This document shows, in pieces, positions 1 to 8,866 of a stretch of DNA of 64,000 nucleotides; the first letter of the stretch is position 1, and each line of letters opens with the position of its first letter. The position numbers were made by a program, and so were the translations under genes. The notes beneath the pieces were generated by a model, which was not told the DNA's origin, did not search any database, and was given only the letters and a program-made list of their open reading frames with translations. Source of the stretch: Chitinophagaceae bacterium (GTDB lineage Bacteria; Bacteroidota; Bacteroidia; Chitinophagales; Chitinophagaceae); NCBI GenBank assembly GCA_947488765.1, contig CANLAE010000001.1:248001-312000 (forward strand). The letters are read 5' to 3'.

Positions 1-248
1 CTCAAAGCCTTTGCAGATGCAGTATTACAAGCTAATATTACCAATGGGCAACCTTGTTGAAATAACCACCGAACACTTTGCAATGTGTATTGATAAACGG
101 ATTCAAAACTTCTTGTTCCGTAAGGTGCACGGGCATTGTCGCCCAAATACATGTAGTTATATTGTGGTAGTTGCTGTACAATTTCTTTCAAAACGGTTAA
201 GCCGCCATAGCCACTATCAAATACACCAATTGGTCCTTTTGTTTGCAT
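1..248 (-). CDS. murI: Glutamate racemase, N-terminal part (cut by left edge)
   Basis: The first 82 residues of glutamate racemase, the cytosolic enzyme that makes D-glutamate for peptidoglycan. The minus strand reads from an ATG at 246-248 and runs off the left edge. Visible motifs are IGVFDSGYGGLTVLKEI at the N-terminus, YLGDNARAPYG around residues 33-43, and ILACNTASAKAL at the edge, which carries the first catalytic cysteine. The second catalytic cysteine lies outside the window. The gene follows the ompH pair on the same strand, and a strong hairpin sits 13 bases before its start, so expression may depend on read-through or on a promoter inside or beside the hairpin. Identity is very likely from the motifs alone. 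Confidence 0.93.
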   Translation of the reverse strand, partial: MQTKGPIGVFDSGYGGLTVLKEIVQQLPQYNYMYLGDNARAPYGTRSFESVYQYTLQSVRWLFQQGCPLVILACNTASAKAL

Positions 249-250
249 TG

Positions 251-292
251 TATAAAAATAAGAAACCATCACACTAAATGGTGATGGTTTCT
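251..292 (-). terminator. Intrinsic terminator after the ompH genes
   Basis: A perfect 12-bp stem (261-272 pairing with 281-292) with an 8-base loop is followed on the minus strand by a T-rich tract (251-260). It lies between the last ompH gene and the murI start, and so probably ends the bamA-ompH transcript. Confidence 0.75.
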
Positions 293-319
293 AAAATATT
301 TAATTATTTTGAATAAAAA

Positions 320-919
320 TTATCCTTTTTTAGCTGGAGCTTTTGCAGGAGCCTGAGCACCTTGAGCTGCACCACCTAAAGCTTTTATTTGTTCTTCAAC
401 ATCTCTAGGTACAGGGATTTTTAATTTTTGAATAACTCTTAACATTAACTCATCTGATTTGTCGGCATAAATAAACACATCTTTCTTAAAAACGTGTGTA
501 TATTTTTGCTCTTGCAATACTACCTGTAAGGCAGCATAAATTTTTTCTAAGTATGGTCTTAAATACTCTTGTTGTTTCGCTTGCAACATTTGTTGTTGGT
601 ATTGTTGCCAATTTTGAATTTTTGCTAAATGCTGACCAATTTCTTTTTTTACAATTGCTTTTACAGAGCTATTCATATTAGCTGAATCTCTTTTAAAAGT
701 GCTGTCTTTTGTTTGAAACTGATAGATTTCATACTCATACTCCGGTTTTAAAGAATCGGCAACGTATTTCTGTAAAAGGGTATCTACTTTTTGAATACCG
801 GGCATTAAAGATAAAATGGCTTCTTCATCAAATGTTCCAATTTTTACCTGTGCGTTTGTTTGTGTTGTAGCAAAAAGGCTTAATGCAAAAGCCATGCTTA
901 CGAATAGGAGTTTTTTCAT
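320..919 (-). CDS. OmpH/Skp-family periplasmic chaperone (second copy)
   Basis: A 199-residue periplasmic protein of the OmpH/Skp family, whose members hold unfolded outer-membrane proteins for the BAM machine. It has a signal peptide (MKKLLFVSMAFALSLFATTQ, cleavage probably after TNA) and then the family's KIGTFDEEAILSLMPG opening strand. A long charged Gln/Lys-rich coiled-coil region follows at roughly residues 50-140. The C-terminus is low-complexity, Ala/Pro/Lys-rich (QAPAKAPAKKG), and is absent from the neighbouring paralogue. It is 29 bases downstream of the other ompH gene and in the same direction as bamA, so one operon is likely. The two ompH proteins are clearly diverged and may have different clients. 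Confidence 0.85.
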   Translation of the reverse strand: MKKLLFVSMAFALSLFATTQTNAQVKIGTFDEEAILSLMPGIQKVDTLLQKYVADSLKPEYEYEIYQFQTKDSTFKRDSANMNSSVKAIVKKEIGQHLAKIQNWQQYQQQMLQAKQQEYLRPYLEKIYAALQVVLQEQKYTHVFKKDVFIYADKSDELMLRVIQKLKIPVPRDVEEQIKALGGAAQGAQAPAKAPAKKG

Positions 920-948
920 TGTTTGGTTTATTTAAAAAATCTAATTAA

Positions 949-1464
949 CTAAATTTTTATTCCTAATTCCTTCAAGATATCGTCGCTCTTGTCAATTTTA
1001 GGGTCGGCAAATATAACGGTAATTCCTTCACTTTTATCCAATATGAAATCATATCCGCGGCTAGTTGCAATTTTTTGAATGGCTGTAAATATTTTGTCTT
1101 GTATTGGCTTTACTAATTTTTGTCTTTCTTTAAACAAATCACCCTCGTAACCAAAGCGCTTTTTTTGCAAATCCCTCAGCTCTTTTTCTTTGTTAAACAA
1201 TTCATCTTCTCGTTTCTTTTTTAGCTCATCGCTTAGCATAAATTGTTCTGCTTCGTAATTTTTATACATTTTATCCAACTGAATTTGCTGGTCGTCTATT
1301 TCTTTTTGCCATAATTCTGTAGTTGCCTGTAATTTTTTATCTGCCTCTTTGTATTCGGGCATTTTGTTCAAAATATATTTTGTATCTATTACCGCATATC
1401 GTTGGGCATTGGCTGAAACCATTATGAATAATAGGCTGCAGAAAAGCAAAGCAAATTTTTTCAT
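949..1464 (-). CDS. OmpH/Skp-family periplasmic chaperone (first copy)
   Basis: A 171-residue OmpH/Skp-type chaperone. The signal peptide MKKFALLFCSLLFIMVSANA is followed by QRYAVIDTKYILNKMPEYK, the usual start of the mature domain. A strongly charged coiled-coil arm fills about residues 45-125, and the C-terminus returns to a beta strand (YDFILDKSEGITVIFADP), as expected for the trimeric jellyfish fold. It lies 35 bases downstream of bamA on the same strand. This bamA-ompH-ompH order is common in Bacteroidota and supports a role in outer-membrane protein delivery. Confidence 0.9.
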   Translation of the reverse strand: MKKFALLFCSLLFIMVSANAQRYAVIDTKYILNKMPEYKEADKKLQATTELWQKEIDDQQIQLDKMYKNYEAEQFMLSDELKKKREDELFNKEKELRDLQKKRFGYEGDLFKERQKLVKPIQDKIFTAIQKIATSRGYDFILDKSEGITVIFADPKIDKSDDILKELGIKI

Positions 1465-1499
1465 GTTAAATATGTTTAGTAGTTTGTCTTGTTTAAATA

Positions 1500-4253
1500 C
1501 TATTCCGGTTCAAAACCTAACATAAAGGTAAACCTTGCAGCATCTTTAAATTTATTATTAGGTGTAAATCTATCCAATCCTACGCCATAATCAAAACCAA
1601 GTAATCCAAACATTGGCAAGAAGAAACGCATACCTACACCAACTGATCTGCGTAATTGAAATGGGTTGTATTCTTTAAAGTTGAACCAACCATTTGCTGC
1701 TTCAAAAAATGTTAAAGCATAAATAGTGCTGCTAGGATTTAAGCTTAAAGGATAACGCAACTCCAAAACATATTTATTAAACATGGTAAAATATTCTGAC
1801 GCACCTTGCTGATCTGGATTAATTTTTGGATTGGAATTTTGATAAACTGGATAACCACGTTGAGCAATGATATCATAACCCAATAAAGCAAACTGGTTAC
1901 TTAAACCTGCATCACCCACTTGAAAACGCTCAAACGGTGATATTTTCAAGTCGCTGTTGAATCTGCCTAAGAAGCCAAATTTTGCAGCAACTTTCAAAAC
2001 AAACTGTTTGTTTTTTTCAGGACCCGCAGGGCGACCTAATGGCACATACCATTCTGTATTGAAACGCCATTTATGGTATTCTATCCATTGATAAGGGTTA
2101 TCGGATGTCGCAATATTTTTATCAAATAAGGAATAGGGAGGCGTTACTTGTAAGCTTAACAAAAATGTTGATCCTGTTCTTGGAAACAATGGTTGGTCAA
2201 CAGATGAACGTTGCAATGCAACTTTTAGATTTAAATTATTGGAAAACCCATTATTAAAACCGGGCAAATTCACCTGATCTATATAATAATTTTTCAATTG
2301 ATATCTAGAATAACTCAAGCCCACACTCAAAGAAAAATAATCATCAGGCCATTTTAGTTGCTTGGCTATACTAACAGAAACCCCTGTTGTTTTGATATAA
2401 GAATTATTTGCAGCATCACTTGTATACGTTCCGGTGTAGGGGTCGTATGCATTGGCAAACTTGGTATCAAAAATAGAAAATGTAAATGCGTTCCTTTTTT
2501 TACCACCCAACCATGGTTCGGTAAATGAAAAATTATAACTACGGAAAGCACGTCCATTACTTTGAATACGCAAACTTAACTTTTGGCCATCTCCCATTGG
2601 CAATGGATCCCAAGCCGATTTCTTTAAAATATTTTTCAAAGAAAAGTTATTAAAGGTTACCCCAACAGTTCCTGTCAAACCAATACCGCCGCCCCAGCCC
2701 GCACTTAATTCTAATTGATCGCTACTTTTTTCTTCTATAGAGTAATCAATATCTACCGTTCCATCTTCCTGATTTGGACGGGGGTTGATACCAATTTTTT
2801 CCTGATTGAAATAGTTTAATTGAGCAATTTCACGTTGAGAACGAATTAAATCGCTACGTCTGAATTTTTCACCGGGAATTGTTCTGATTTCTCTTCTGAT
2901 AACATATTCTTTGGTTTTATCATTACCTGTAATGTGAATATGTTTGATCGTTGCTTGAGGCCCTTCAATTACACGAATTTCATAATCGATTGTATCATTG
3001 TAAACTGCAGTTTCAATTGGGTCTGTTCTAAAAAACAAATATCCGTCATCCATGTACAACCCGCTGATATCCCCACCTTCAGGAGAAAGTGTTTTCCCCA
3101 ATCCTTTGTTCAGTACATCTAAATTATAAATATCTCCTTTTTTAACGCCCAAAATTGCGGTAAGTATAGAATCAGAGTATTTAGTATTTCCTCTCCACTG
3201 AATATTTCCGAAATAATATTTATGACCCTCATTTACCTTAATACTAATATTCAAATTTCCTGCTGAGTTAGGTTTTATTTTTGAAGAATCTTTATTAATG
3301 GCGGCATCTCTAAATCCTTGGGCGTTGTAAAATTCTAATAATTTATCTAAATCTTCTTCATATTTTTTTTGATTGAATTTTGCAGAAGAAAATATTTTGA
3401 TTCGTAAATATGGATCTAATATTTTTTTTGTTTTGCTATAAGTTAGATAACCTGTTTCTGCAAGATATTCATTGAATGTGTATGTTTTTCCTGAGCCAAA
3501 AGCACTTATATCATCGGGTTTGTGAAGTGTTAATCTGCTCATTTCCTTAGTGTCCTTCATTTGTTTTTTCAACTTTAAAGGATCAAGGGTATTACCAGCA
3601 AAATCAATGTTGTTTACTTTAACTTTCTGCCCTCTGTTTACTTCAAAAATTAATACCACAGCATCACCAAAAGAAGTGTCTCTTTTTTCGTTGATATTGA
3701 CCTGTACATTTTTGTACGCTTTCTCCGCATAATATTTCTCAATCGCTTCTTTAGCGCTACGTTTCATGTTTTCTGTAACAATACGATTGGGTACCAAACC
3801 CGATTTGCCCATCAAGTCTTCCTTGTCGCTTTTGTTAATGCCCGTAAATTCATATTTAGACAATCTTGGTCTTTCGGTAACATTTATTTCTAGCCAAATA
3901 TTTTTACCTTCTAATTTGGTAACATAAATCTGTACATCACTGAAATAATTTTGACCCCAAAGCTTGTTAATTGCTTTTGCAAAGTTGTCGCCACCGGGAA
4001 TAATGATTTCATCGCCAATAGAAATATTTGCAATTGAAATCAATAATGTTTCATCAAAAAAACGGTTCCCTGTAACAGAAATTCCGGCAACCTTGTATTT
4101 TTTAGGCACTTTTTGGTTGAATAGATTTACCAAATCCACATCAACAGAAGTAATCGTGGTATCTGTATTTTTTTCCTGGGCATATGAAAACAATGACACA
4201 AAAGCCATTCCGATTGTAAGTACTAAAATTCTGTACATTTTAGGCATCCGCAT
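1500..4253 (-). CDS. bamA: Outer membrane protein assembly factor BamA
   Basis: A 917-residue BamA/Omp85 protein, the core of the machine that inserts beta-barrel proteins in the outer membrane. It has a signal peptide ending in FVSLFSYAQ. Repeated POTRA-type segments cover roughly residues 50-500 (KYKVAGISVTGNRFFDE, RLSKYEFTGINKSDKEDL, KVKVNNIDFAGNTLDPLKLK, ATIKHIHITGNDKTKEYVIR), and a C-terminal 16-strand barrel covers about 550-917. The C-terminus ends in aromatic strands (ARFTFMLGFEPE). Met6 is an alternative start giving a tidier signal peptide. It sits between uppS and the ompH chaperones on the same strand. It is longer than the Escherichia coli protein, as usual in Bacteroidota. Confidence 0.95.
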   Translation of the reverse strand: MRMPKMYRILVLTIGMAFVSLFSYAQEKNTDTTITSVDVDLVNLFNQKVPKKYKVAGISVTGNRFFDETLLISIANISIGDEIIIPGGDNFAKAINKLWGQNYFSDVQIYVTKLEGKNIWLEINVTERPRLSKYEFTGINKSDKEDLMGKSGLVPNRIVTENMKRSAKEAIEKYYAEKAYKNVQVNINEKRDTSFGDAVVLIFEVNRGQKVKVNNIDFAGNTLDPLKLKKQMKDTKEMSRLTLHKPDDISAFGSGKTYTFNEYLAETGYLTYSKTKKILDPYLRIKIFSSAKFNQKKYEEDLDKLLEFYNAQGFRDAAINKDSSKIKPNSAGNLNISIKVNEGHKYYFGNIQWRGNTKYSDSILTAILGVKKGDIYNLDVLNKGLGKTLSPEGGDISGLYMDDGYLFFRTDPIETAVYNDTIDYEIRVIEGPQATIKHIHITGNDKTKEYVIRREIRTIPGEKFRRSDLIRSQREIAQLNYFNQEKIGINPRPNQEDGTVDIDYSIEEKSSDQLELSAGWGGGIGLTGTVGVTFNNFSLKNILKKSAWDPLPMGDGQKLSLRIQSNGRAFRSYNFSFTEPWLGGKKRNAFTFSIFDTKFANAYDPYTGTYTSDAANNSYIKTTGVSVSIAKQLKWPDDYFSLSVGLSYSRYQLKNYYIDQVNLPGFNNGFSNNLNLKVALQRSSVDQPLFPRTGSTFLLSLQVTPPYSLFDKNIATSDNPYQWIEYHKWRFNTEWYVPLGRPAGPEKNKQFVLKVAAKFGFLGRFNSDLKISPFERFQVGDAGLSNQFALLGYDIIAQRGYPVYQNSNPKINPDQQGASEYFTMFNKYVLELRYPLSLNPSSTIYALTFFEAANGWFNFKEYNPFQLRRSVGVGMRFFLPMFGLLGFDYGVGLDRFTPNNKFKDAARFTFMLGFEPE

Positions 4254-4378
4254 AAGTTTTTATTTGGAACTGAATTTGCATTATAGCTTTTTCAGCAGTT
4301 TTATTTGGTTAAAGAAGGGCAAATTAAAGGCATTTATGAAAACTCTTTGTTAAATTAAATAATCAGTTTGTACTTTAA

Positions 4379-5143
4379 TTATGATGATGGCTCTTCTGTT
4401 GCTTGAATTTGTCTGCCAGTTTTACCAAATCTCCTTTCTCTTCCCTGAAAATCCAGAATTGCTTCATATAAGTTTTCTTTTCTAAAATCTGGCCATCTTG
4501 TATTGGTAAAATACAATTCGGCATAGGCCAGTTGATACAATAAAAAGTTACTAATTCTGTATTCTCCACTCGTTCTTATCATTAATTCGGGATCAGGGAA
4601 ATTACTGGTTGTTAAATATTGCGGCAATGTATTTTGATTAATATCCGAAGCCTTAATTTTTCCGGCTTCAATATCAAAAGCAATATTTTTTACTGCATTT
4701 TCCAATTCCCAACGACTACTGTAACTCAATGCCATAATTAAATTAAGCCCTGTATTTTGGCTCGTCATTTCCAATGCTTCTTGCAATGCTTCTTTTGCAA
4801 ATTCAGGTAACATTTGCATATCACCAATCACATGCAGCTTAATATTATTTTTATTCAACACAGAAATTTCCTTTCTGATTGTATCTACTAATAATGACAT
4901 CAACCCATCAACCTCTTGCTGAGGCCTATCCCAATTTTCGGTACTAAAAGCATATAGTGTAAGGTATTCTATGCCTAACTCTGCGCTTCCTTCAATGATA
5001 TTTCTTACACTCGCCACACCATGAAAATGCCCAAACAAGCGGTCTTCACCTTTCTCTTCCGCCCACCTTCCATTGCCATCCATTATTATGGCAATATGTC
5101 GTGGTAATTTTTGTTTGTCAATCTTATCTATCAAATCCTGCAT
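4379..5143 (-). CDS. uppS: Isoprenyl transferase (undecaprenyl diphosphate synthase)
   Basis: A cis-prenyltransferase of 254 residues from the chosen start. It extends farnesyl diphosphate with isopentenyl diphosphate to the C55 lipid carrier used for peptidoglycan and O-antigen. Key motifs are HIAIIMDGNGRWAEEKG (catalytic Asp and Arg), GVASVRNIIEGSAELGI, LTLYAFSTENWDRP and, near the C-terminus, PELMIRTSGEYRISNFLLYQ with AYAELYF. A second ATG nine bases upstream (5150-5152) is possible. The later one is preferred because a TACTTTTG promoter box at 5167-5174 would leave almost no leader for the first. It is the first gene of the minus-strand envelope block that continues into bamA. Confidence 0.95.
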   Translation of the reverse strand: MQDLIDKIDKQKLPRHIAIIMDGNGRWAEEKGEDRLFGHFHGVASVRNIIEGSAELGIEYLTLYAFSTENWDRPQQEVDGLMSLLVDTIRKEISVLNKNNIKLHVIGDMQMLPEFAKEALQEALEMTSQNTGLNLIMALSYSSRWELENAVKNIAFDIEAGKIKASDINQNTLPQYLTTSNFPDPELMIRTSGEYRISNFLLYQLAYAELYFTNTRWPDFRKENLYEAILDFQGRERRFGKTGRQIQATEEPSS

Positions 5144-5166
5144 GATGCACATTCTTTTGATGGCTG

Positions 5167-5174
5167 CAAAAGTA
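5167..5174 (-). promoter_or_regulatory. Promoter -7 box for uppS
   Basis: On the minus strand this reads TACTTTTG, an exact match to the Bacteroidota TAnnTTTG -7 box, about 24 bases before the preferred uppS start. No convincing -33 TTTG was seen. Confidence 0.5.
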
Positions 5175-5304
5175 ACAATTTGAGCGGGTTATTGGTATAA
5201 TAAATAGAATTAAGGAGTTTGTAAATTTTGGATATACCTTTTTCTAATCATAATAACATCTCGTTAAGCAAAGAAAAAATTGATTTTAACTACAAAAATT
5301 AACG

Positions 5305-6333
5305 TTACTTTTTGCCAACCAGAATCATAAATGGGCTCAGAATTTTTGCATGGTTACCAAATAAATATAGGAGCAGATTGAGTTGTTTGGCAACCCAAGA
5401 TTTGAATCCCGATTCAAACTCGTTGAAATAACCGTAAGAAATTTTGAGTTTGAAATCATATTTACGATACAATGTTTTGTATTCCTTTTGTGATAACAAT
5501 CGCTCTGTCCAGCTGCCAGTAATCGGATCACAAGTATTGGTTGGATGCTGAATAGGTATTGGTAATGTTTTATTCCGAATGAAATCATCTACAGTAATAT
5601 AAATATCATTTTCTTGCAAACCTCTTGTTGCGCTTGCAAGCCAATCAATAGTATCGTTATCTAATTGTTTGTATTTCTGTTGAATGAGTTTTTTTCTGAT
5701 ATTTAAAAAAGACAACCCTACAAATTCATTTTGATAATTGCTGTGCATCGCATTGCTTTGAGAAAGTTCATCTTTGCGTTGCAATGATTGTAACTGTTTT
5801 GATTTGATTGGATTTTCGGCAACCGATGCAGTTGTAAAAACTGTAACCATGTTGTTGTTTAATTGACTGATGATTGTAAAAAAATGATCGAGATTGTAAA
5901 TATGCTCAATAACATCGGTGCCTATTACAATGTCTAATTTATGGGATTGAAAAGCTTGTGGTAACGTATTTTCATTGCCAATAACCCATTGATCTAAGGG
6001 CAAATCAAATTCTTTGCTCAGTTGCTGTGCCGATAATAAAAAAGGCACATTCATATCGCTTGCAGCTACAAAACCAATTCCTGAAAATTTGGCAAATAAA
6101 GCAAGCAAGCCATTACCACAACCAAAATCTAACATTGAAACTTCGTCAATGGGTTTTTGAATATCGGCAAATGCAGCATCTAAAACAGTAGCATAAATAT
6201 TTAAATAATACGTTTTGTATTTCAGCAGAATATTCAAGTATTGCTGCGCATAAGCATCCGCTGTAATGCTTGCGGCATCTATATTTGACAATCGTTTACT
6301 GAATGCGGGAATATTGGCCTTAAATGATTGCAT
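5305..6333 (-). CDS. Class I SAM-dependent methyltransferase
   Basis: A 342-residue methyltransferase of unknown substrate. SAM-binding motif I is VSMLDFGCGNGLLALFAKF at about residues 63-81. An acidic strand end follows (FVAASDMNVPFL), and then a motif resembling post-II/III (LDIVIGTDVIEHIYNLDHFF) at about 133-152. The C-terminal third has no motif I recognise and includes a probable amphipathic or membrane-associated tail (LNLLLYLFGNHAKILSPFMI). The start codon overlaps the stop of the upstream LOG-family gene by one base (TAATG on the minus strand), so the two are translationally coupled. Methyltransferases of this shape can act on quinones, lipids or glycans. Nothing here decides between these. 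Confidence 0.8.
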   Translation of the reverse strand: MQSFKANIPAFSKRLSNIDAASITADAYAQQYLNILLKYKTYYLNIYATVLDAAFADIQKPIDEVSMLDFGCGNGLLALFAKFSGIGFVAASDMNVPFLLSAQQLSKEFDLPLDQWVIGNENTLPQAFQSHKLDIVIGTDVIEHIYNLDHFFTIISQLNNNMVTVFTTASVAENPIKSKQLQSLQRKDELSQSNAMHSNYQNEFVGLSFLNIRKKLIQQKYKQLDNDTIDWLASATRGLQENDIYITVDDFIRNKTLPIPIQHPTNTCDPITGSWTERLLSQKEYKTLYRKYDFKLKISYGYFNEFESGFKSWVAKQLNLLLYLFGNHAKILSPFMILVGKK

Positions 6334-7049
6334 TAAACTTTTTCAAAAAGCCACCATTTTTTTCTGGCAACTATGGTTTTATAATTTTTGTCTACATAAG
6401 TAGTGATATGTTGAATTGCTTCATCAATATCATCCGTTAATAACAACAGCTTCAAATCTTCGGGAGAAATCGTTTTTTCCCGCTCCATAATGTGAATATA
6501 ATCCATCAATGGCTGATAATATTTTTTACCATACAATACAACCGGGAAATCATGAATTGTTTTGGTTTGTATTAATGTCAAGGTTTCAAATAATTCATCC
6601 ATTGTACCAAAGCCTCCCGGCATAATGATAAATGCGTAGGAATATTTTACTAGCAATACTTTTCTAGTAAAAAAATAATTGAACGTAATTGTTTTTTGAA
6701 CATAAGGATTGGGTTTTTGTTCAAATGGTAATTTTATATTACACCCAATTGATTTGCCGCCTTGCTCAAATGCGCCTCTGTTTGCAGCTTCCATTGTTCC
6801 AGGACCGCCGCCGGTCATTGTTGTAAATCCTAATTTAGCAATTCGATTTCCAAATGCTCTTGCAGCAATATAATATTCATGTTCTTCTGTAAATCTTGCA
6901 CTCCCGAAAACAGTAATACAGGGCCCTACAAAATGAAGTTGTCTAAAGCCTTTGATGAATTGAAAAAAAACACTCCATGCAAATTTCAACTCATGAAATC
7001 TTGACTTTGGACCTTGTTCAAATGAAATTATTTTAGACTGTTTAGCCAT
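6333..7049 (-). CDS. LOG-family protein (TIGR00730; nucleotide 5'-monophosphate phosphoribohydrolase-like)
   Basis: A 238-residue Rossmann-fold protein of the LOG / YvdD family, whose members cleave the N-glycosidic bond of (cytokinin) nucleoside 5'-monophosphates. Both family signatures are present: GFTTMTGGGPGTMEAANRGAFEQGG (shown by GGGPGTM near residue 83) and IMPGGFGTMDELFETLTLIQ (PGGFGT, near residue 143). FGSARFTEEHEYY near the N-terminus matches the family's nucleotide-binding start. It is followed, with a one-base overlap, by the methyltransferase gene. The gene on the other side (exonuclease III) is divergent. Plant-hormone activity need not be its role in bacteria; nucleotide salvage or detoxification is as likely. 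Confidence 0.88.
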   Translation of the reverse strand: MAKQSKIISFEQGPKSRFHELKFAWSVFFQFIKGFRQLHFVGPCITVFGSARFTEEHEYYIAARAFGNRIAKLGFTTMTGGGPGTMEAANRGAFEQGGKSIGCNIKLPFEQKPNPYVQKTITFNYFFTRKVLLVKYSYAFIIMPGGFGTMDELFETLTLIQTKTIHDFPVVLYGKKYYQPLMDYIHIMEREKTISPEDLKLLLLTDDIDEAIQHITTYVDKNYKTIVARKKWWLFEKV

Positions 7050-7129
7050 AGATCTATTGTTACATCAAAACAAAAATGAAACCATTTTTATATTACAAAC
7101 CTAACTATATTGCAGATGAAAAAACACAC

Positions 7130-7900
7130 ATGAAAATTATTTCTTATAATACCAACGGCATCAGAGCGGCACTAAAAAAGGGGTTTTTAGAATGGATGAA
7201 AACAAGTGATGCAGATATTATTTGTTTACAGGAAACGAAGGCTAATAAAGAAGATGTTCCATATCAAGATATTGAAGCACTTGGCTTTGAAACATATTGG
7301 TTTTCTGCACAAAAAAAAGGATACAGTGGCGTTGCCATTTTTACAAAAATTAAACCGGATTTTGTAGAATACGGACACAAGGTAGATCAAAGTGACTTTG
7401 AAGGAAGGGCCATTCGTCTTGATTTTAAAGACATTACTTTAATCAATGCCTATTTTCCAAGTGGTACAAGTGGAGATGAGCGACAGGCTTATAAATACCA
7501 ATGGCTGGATGAAATGTTTGATTATTTAAAAGAGTTAAAAAAACAACGACCAAATATTATTTTACTTGGCGATTATAATATTGCGCATACCCCTATTGAT
7601 ATTCATGATCCTAAGGGAAATAAAAATTCTTCCGGCTTTTTGCCCGAAGAAAGAGCCTGGATGGATAAGTTTTTAAATAGTGGATGGATCGATACTTTTA
7701 GATACAAACATCCAACTGTTACTGGTGCGTATAGTTGGTGGAGTCAACGGTTTCCCACTGTGCGTTTACAAAACAAAGGCTGGCGTATAGATTATATCTG
7801 TGTTACAAGTACATTGGAAAATAAAATTGTAGATGCAGGAATTTTACCCGACGTAAAACACAGTGACCATTGCCCAGTTTTTTTAACGATTAAAAAATAA
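7130..7900 (+). CDS. xth: Exodeoxyribonuclease III
   Basis: A 256-residue AP endonuclease / 3'-5' exonuclease of the EEP superfamily, used in base-excision repair. Motifs in order are MKIISYNTNGIRAALKKG, IICLQETKANKEDVP (catalytic Glu), GYSGVAIFTK, INAYFPSGTSGDERQAYK, IILLGDYNIAHTPIDIHDP (catalytic Asp and Asn), DYICVTS and HSDHCPVFL (catalytic Asp-His). The open frame begins 54 bases earlier at 7076, but the family begins with MKI-YN-NGIR, so the internal ATG at 7130 is chosen. DUF4286 follows after six bases. Confidence is high for the class; the symbol could also be written exoA or xthA. Confidence 0.93.
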   Translation: MKIISYNTNGIRAALKKGFLEWMKTSDADIICLQETKANKEDVPYQDIEALGFETYWFSAQKKGYSGVAIFTKIKPDFVEYGHKVDQSDFEGRAIRLDFKDITLINAYFPSGTSGDERQAYKYQWLDEMFDYLKELKKQRPNIILLGDYNIAHTPIDIHDPKGNKNSSGFLPEERAWMDKFLNSGWIDTFRYKHPTVTGAYSWWSQRFPTVRLQNKGWRIDYICVTSTLENKIVDAGILPDVKHSDHCPVFLTIKK

Positions 7901-7906
7901 CCCTGT

Positions 7907-8212
7907 ATGTTAATTTATAACATTACCATTCAATTACAACATTCCATACATGAGGCATGGGTAAAATGGATGCAGGAAAAACACATGCCTGAAATTATGA
8001 ATACCCTTTGCTTTGAAAAATGTCAGTTGGTAAGATTATTGGAGGTTGATGAAACAGAAGGTGTTACCTATGCGGCTCAATATTATGCAGCAGATTATAA
8101 ACACTATAATAACTACATCCAAAATTTTGCAACAATATTCCGTAAGGATTCTTTTGAATTGTGGGGCAACCAATTCATAGCATTTCGCAGCTTAATGCAG
8201 GTTGTGAATTGA
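7907..8212 (+). CDS. DUF4286 family protein
   Basis: A 101-residue cytosolic protein of the DUF4286 family, widespread in Bacteroidota and without known function. The sequence has the family look: MLIYNITIQLQHSIHEAWVK, then WMQEKHMPEIMNT, then a tyrosine-rich middle (YAAQYYAADYKHYNNYI) and FRKDSFELWGNQFIAFRS near the end. The pattern suggests a small ferredoxin-like alpha/beta fold similar to antibiotic-biosynthesis monooxygenases, but no catalytic residue can be named. It starts six bases after exonuclease III and is probably cotranscribed with it. Confidence 0.82.
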   Translation: MLIYNITIQLQHSIHEAWVKWMQEKHMPEIMNTLCFEKCQLVRLLEVDETEGVTYAAQYYAADYKHYNNYIQNFATIFRKDSFELWGNQFIAFRSLMQVVN

Positions 8213-8445
8213 GTGTGGATAGATTTTTATTATTGTTTTTGCAAATGACGATAATCCCTATATTCATCTACAATGCACATCAGCATTGATTTTCAATACC
8301 AACAAACCTGAAAGCCAATGAAATAAAGTGTTTCAGCGAATTACAATAGTAATTTTTATTTTTTATTTGTAAAAAAAATTCAGCAAACCCTTTACCAATA
8401 AGAGTTTCGTTACTACTATACAAATTAAATATTGAATAAAATAAT

Positions 8446-8475
8446 TTTGATGATTGATAAAACCCGATAAATTTG
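8446..8475 (+). promoter_or_regulatory. Promoter of the HU gene
   Basis: TTTG at 8446-8449, an 18-base spacer, and TAAATTTG at 8468-8475 match both boxes of the Bacteroidota primary sigma factor. The HU start codon is 30 bases further on. The rest of the gap 8213-8445 shows nothing I can name. Confidence 0.7.
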
Positions 8476-8505
8476 TTTTGCATTTAAAAATTAAAAAATA
8501 AAACT

Positions 8506-8775
8506 ATGAACAAAGCTGAATTAATTGCACAATTAGCAGAAGACGCAGGACTTACAAAAACACAAGCGAATGCAACATTGGATTCGTTTATTGCTACAGT
8601 AACAAAAACTTTGAAAAAAGGTGATAAAGTTACTTTAGTAGGTTTTGGAACTTTCTCTGTTACTAAGCGTGCAGCTCGTATGGGTCGCAATCCTCAAACA
8701 GGGGCAGCTATTAAAATTAAAGCTAAAAAAGTAGCTCGTTTTAAAGCTGGGAAAGAATTAAGCGCTAAAATCTAA
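8506..8775 (+). CDS. HU family DNA-binding protein
   Basis: An 89-residue HU-type nucleoid protein that binds and bends DNA as a dimer. It begins MNKAELIAQLAEDAGLTKTQ (the N-terminal helix pair) and carries KKGDKVTLVGFGTFSVTKRAARMGRNPQTG, the beta arm whose tip (GRNPQTG) holds the intercalating Pro. The C-terminal KAKKVARFKAGKELSAKI is typical. The length equals the family norm of about 90. It has its own promoter and its own terminator, so it is monocistronic and probably highly expressed. Confidence 0.96.
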   Translation: MNKAELIAQLAEDAGLTKTQANATLDSFIATVTKTLKKGDKVTLVGFGTFSVTKRAARMGRNPQTGAAIKIKAKKVARFKAGKELSAKI

Positions 8776-8798
8776 GTATAAACTCAGATTTTATTAAA

Positions 8799-8827
8799 AA
8801 ATCCTGCCTTATTGGGTAGGATTTTTT
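8799..8827 (+). terminator. Intrinsic terminator of the HU gene
   Basis: AATCCTGCC pairs with GGGTAGGATT (one G-U pair) around a short loop and is followed by a run of T. It lies 24 bases after the HU stop codon. Confidence 0.75.
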
Positions 8828-8866
8828 ATTTTCGCAGTTCACATCATTTAAACAAAAAATATTATC

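Noticed and set aside
11-277. Plus-strand open frame of 88 residues
   Set aside because: It is the reverse of the murI gene and has no family features.
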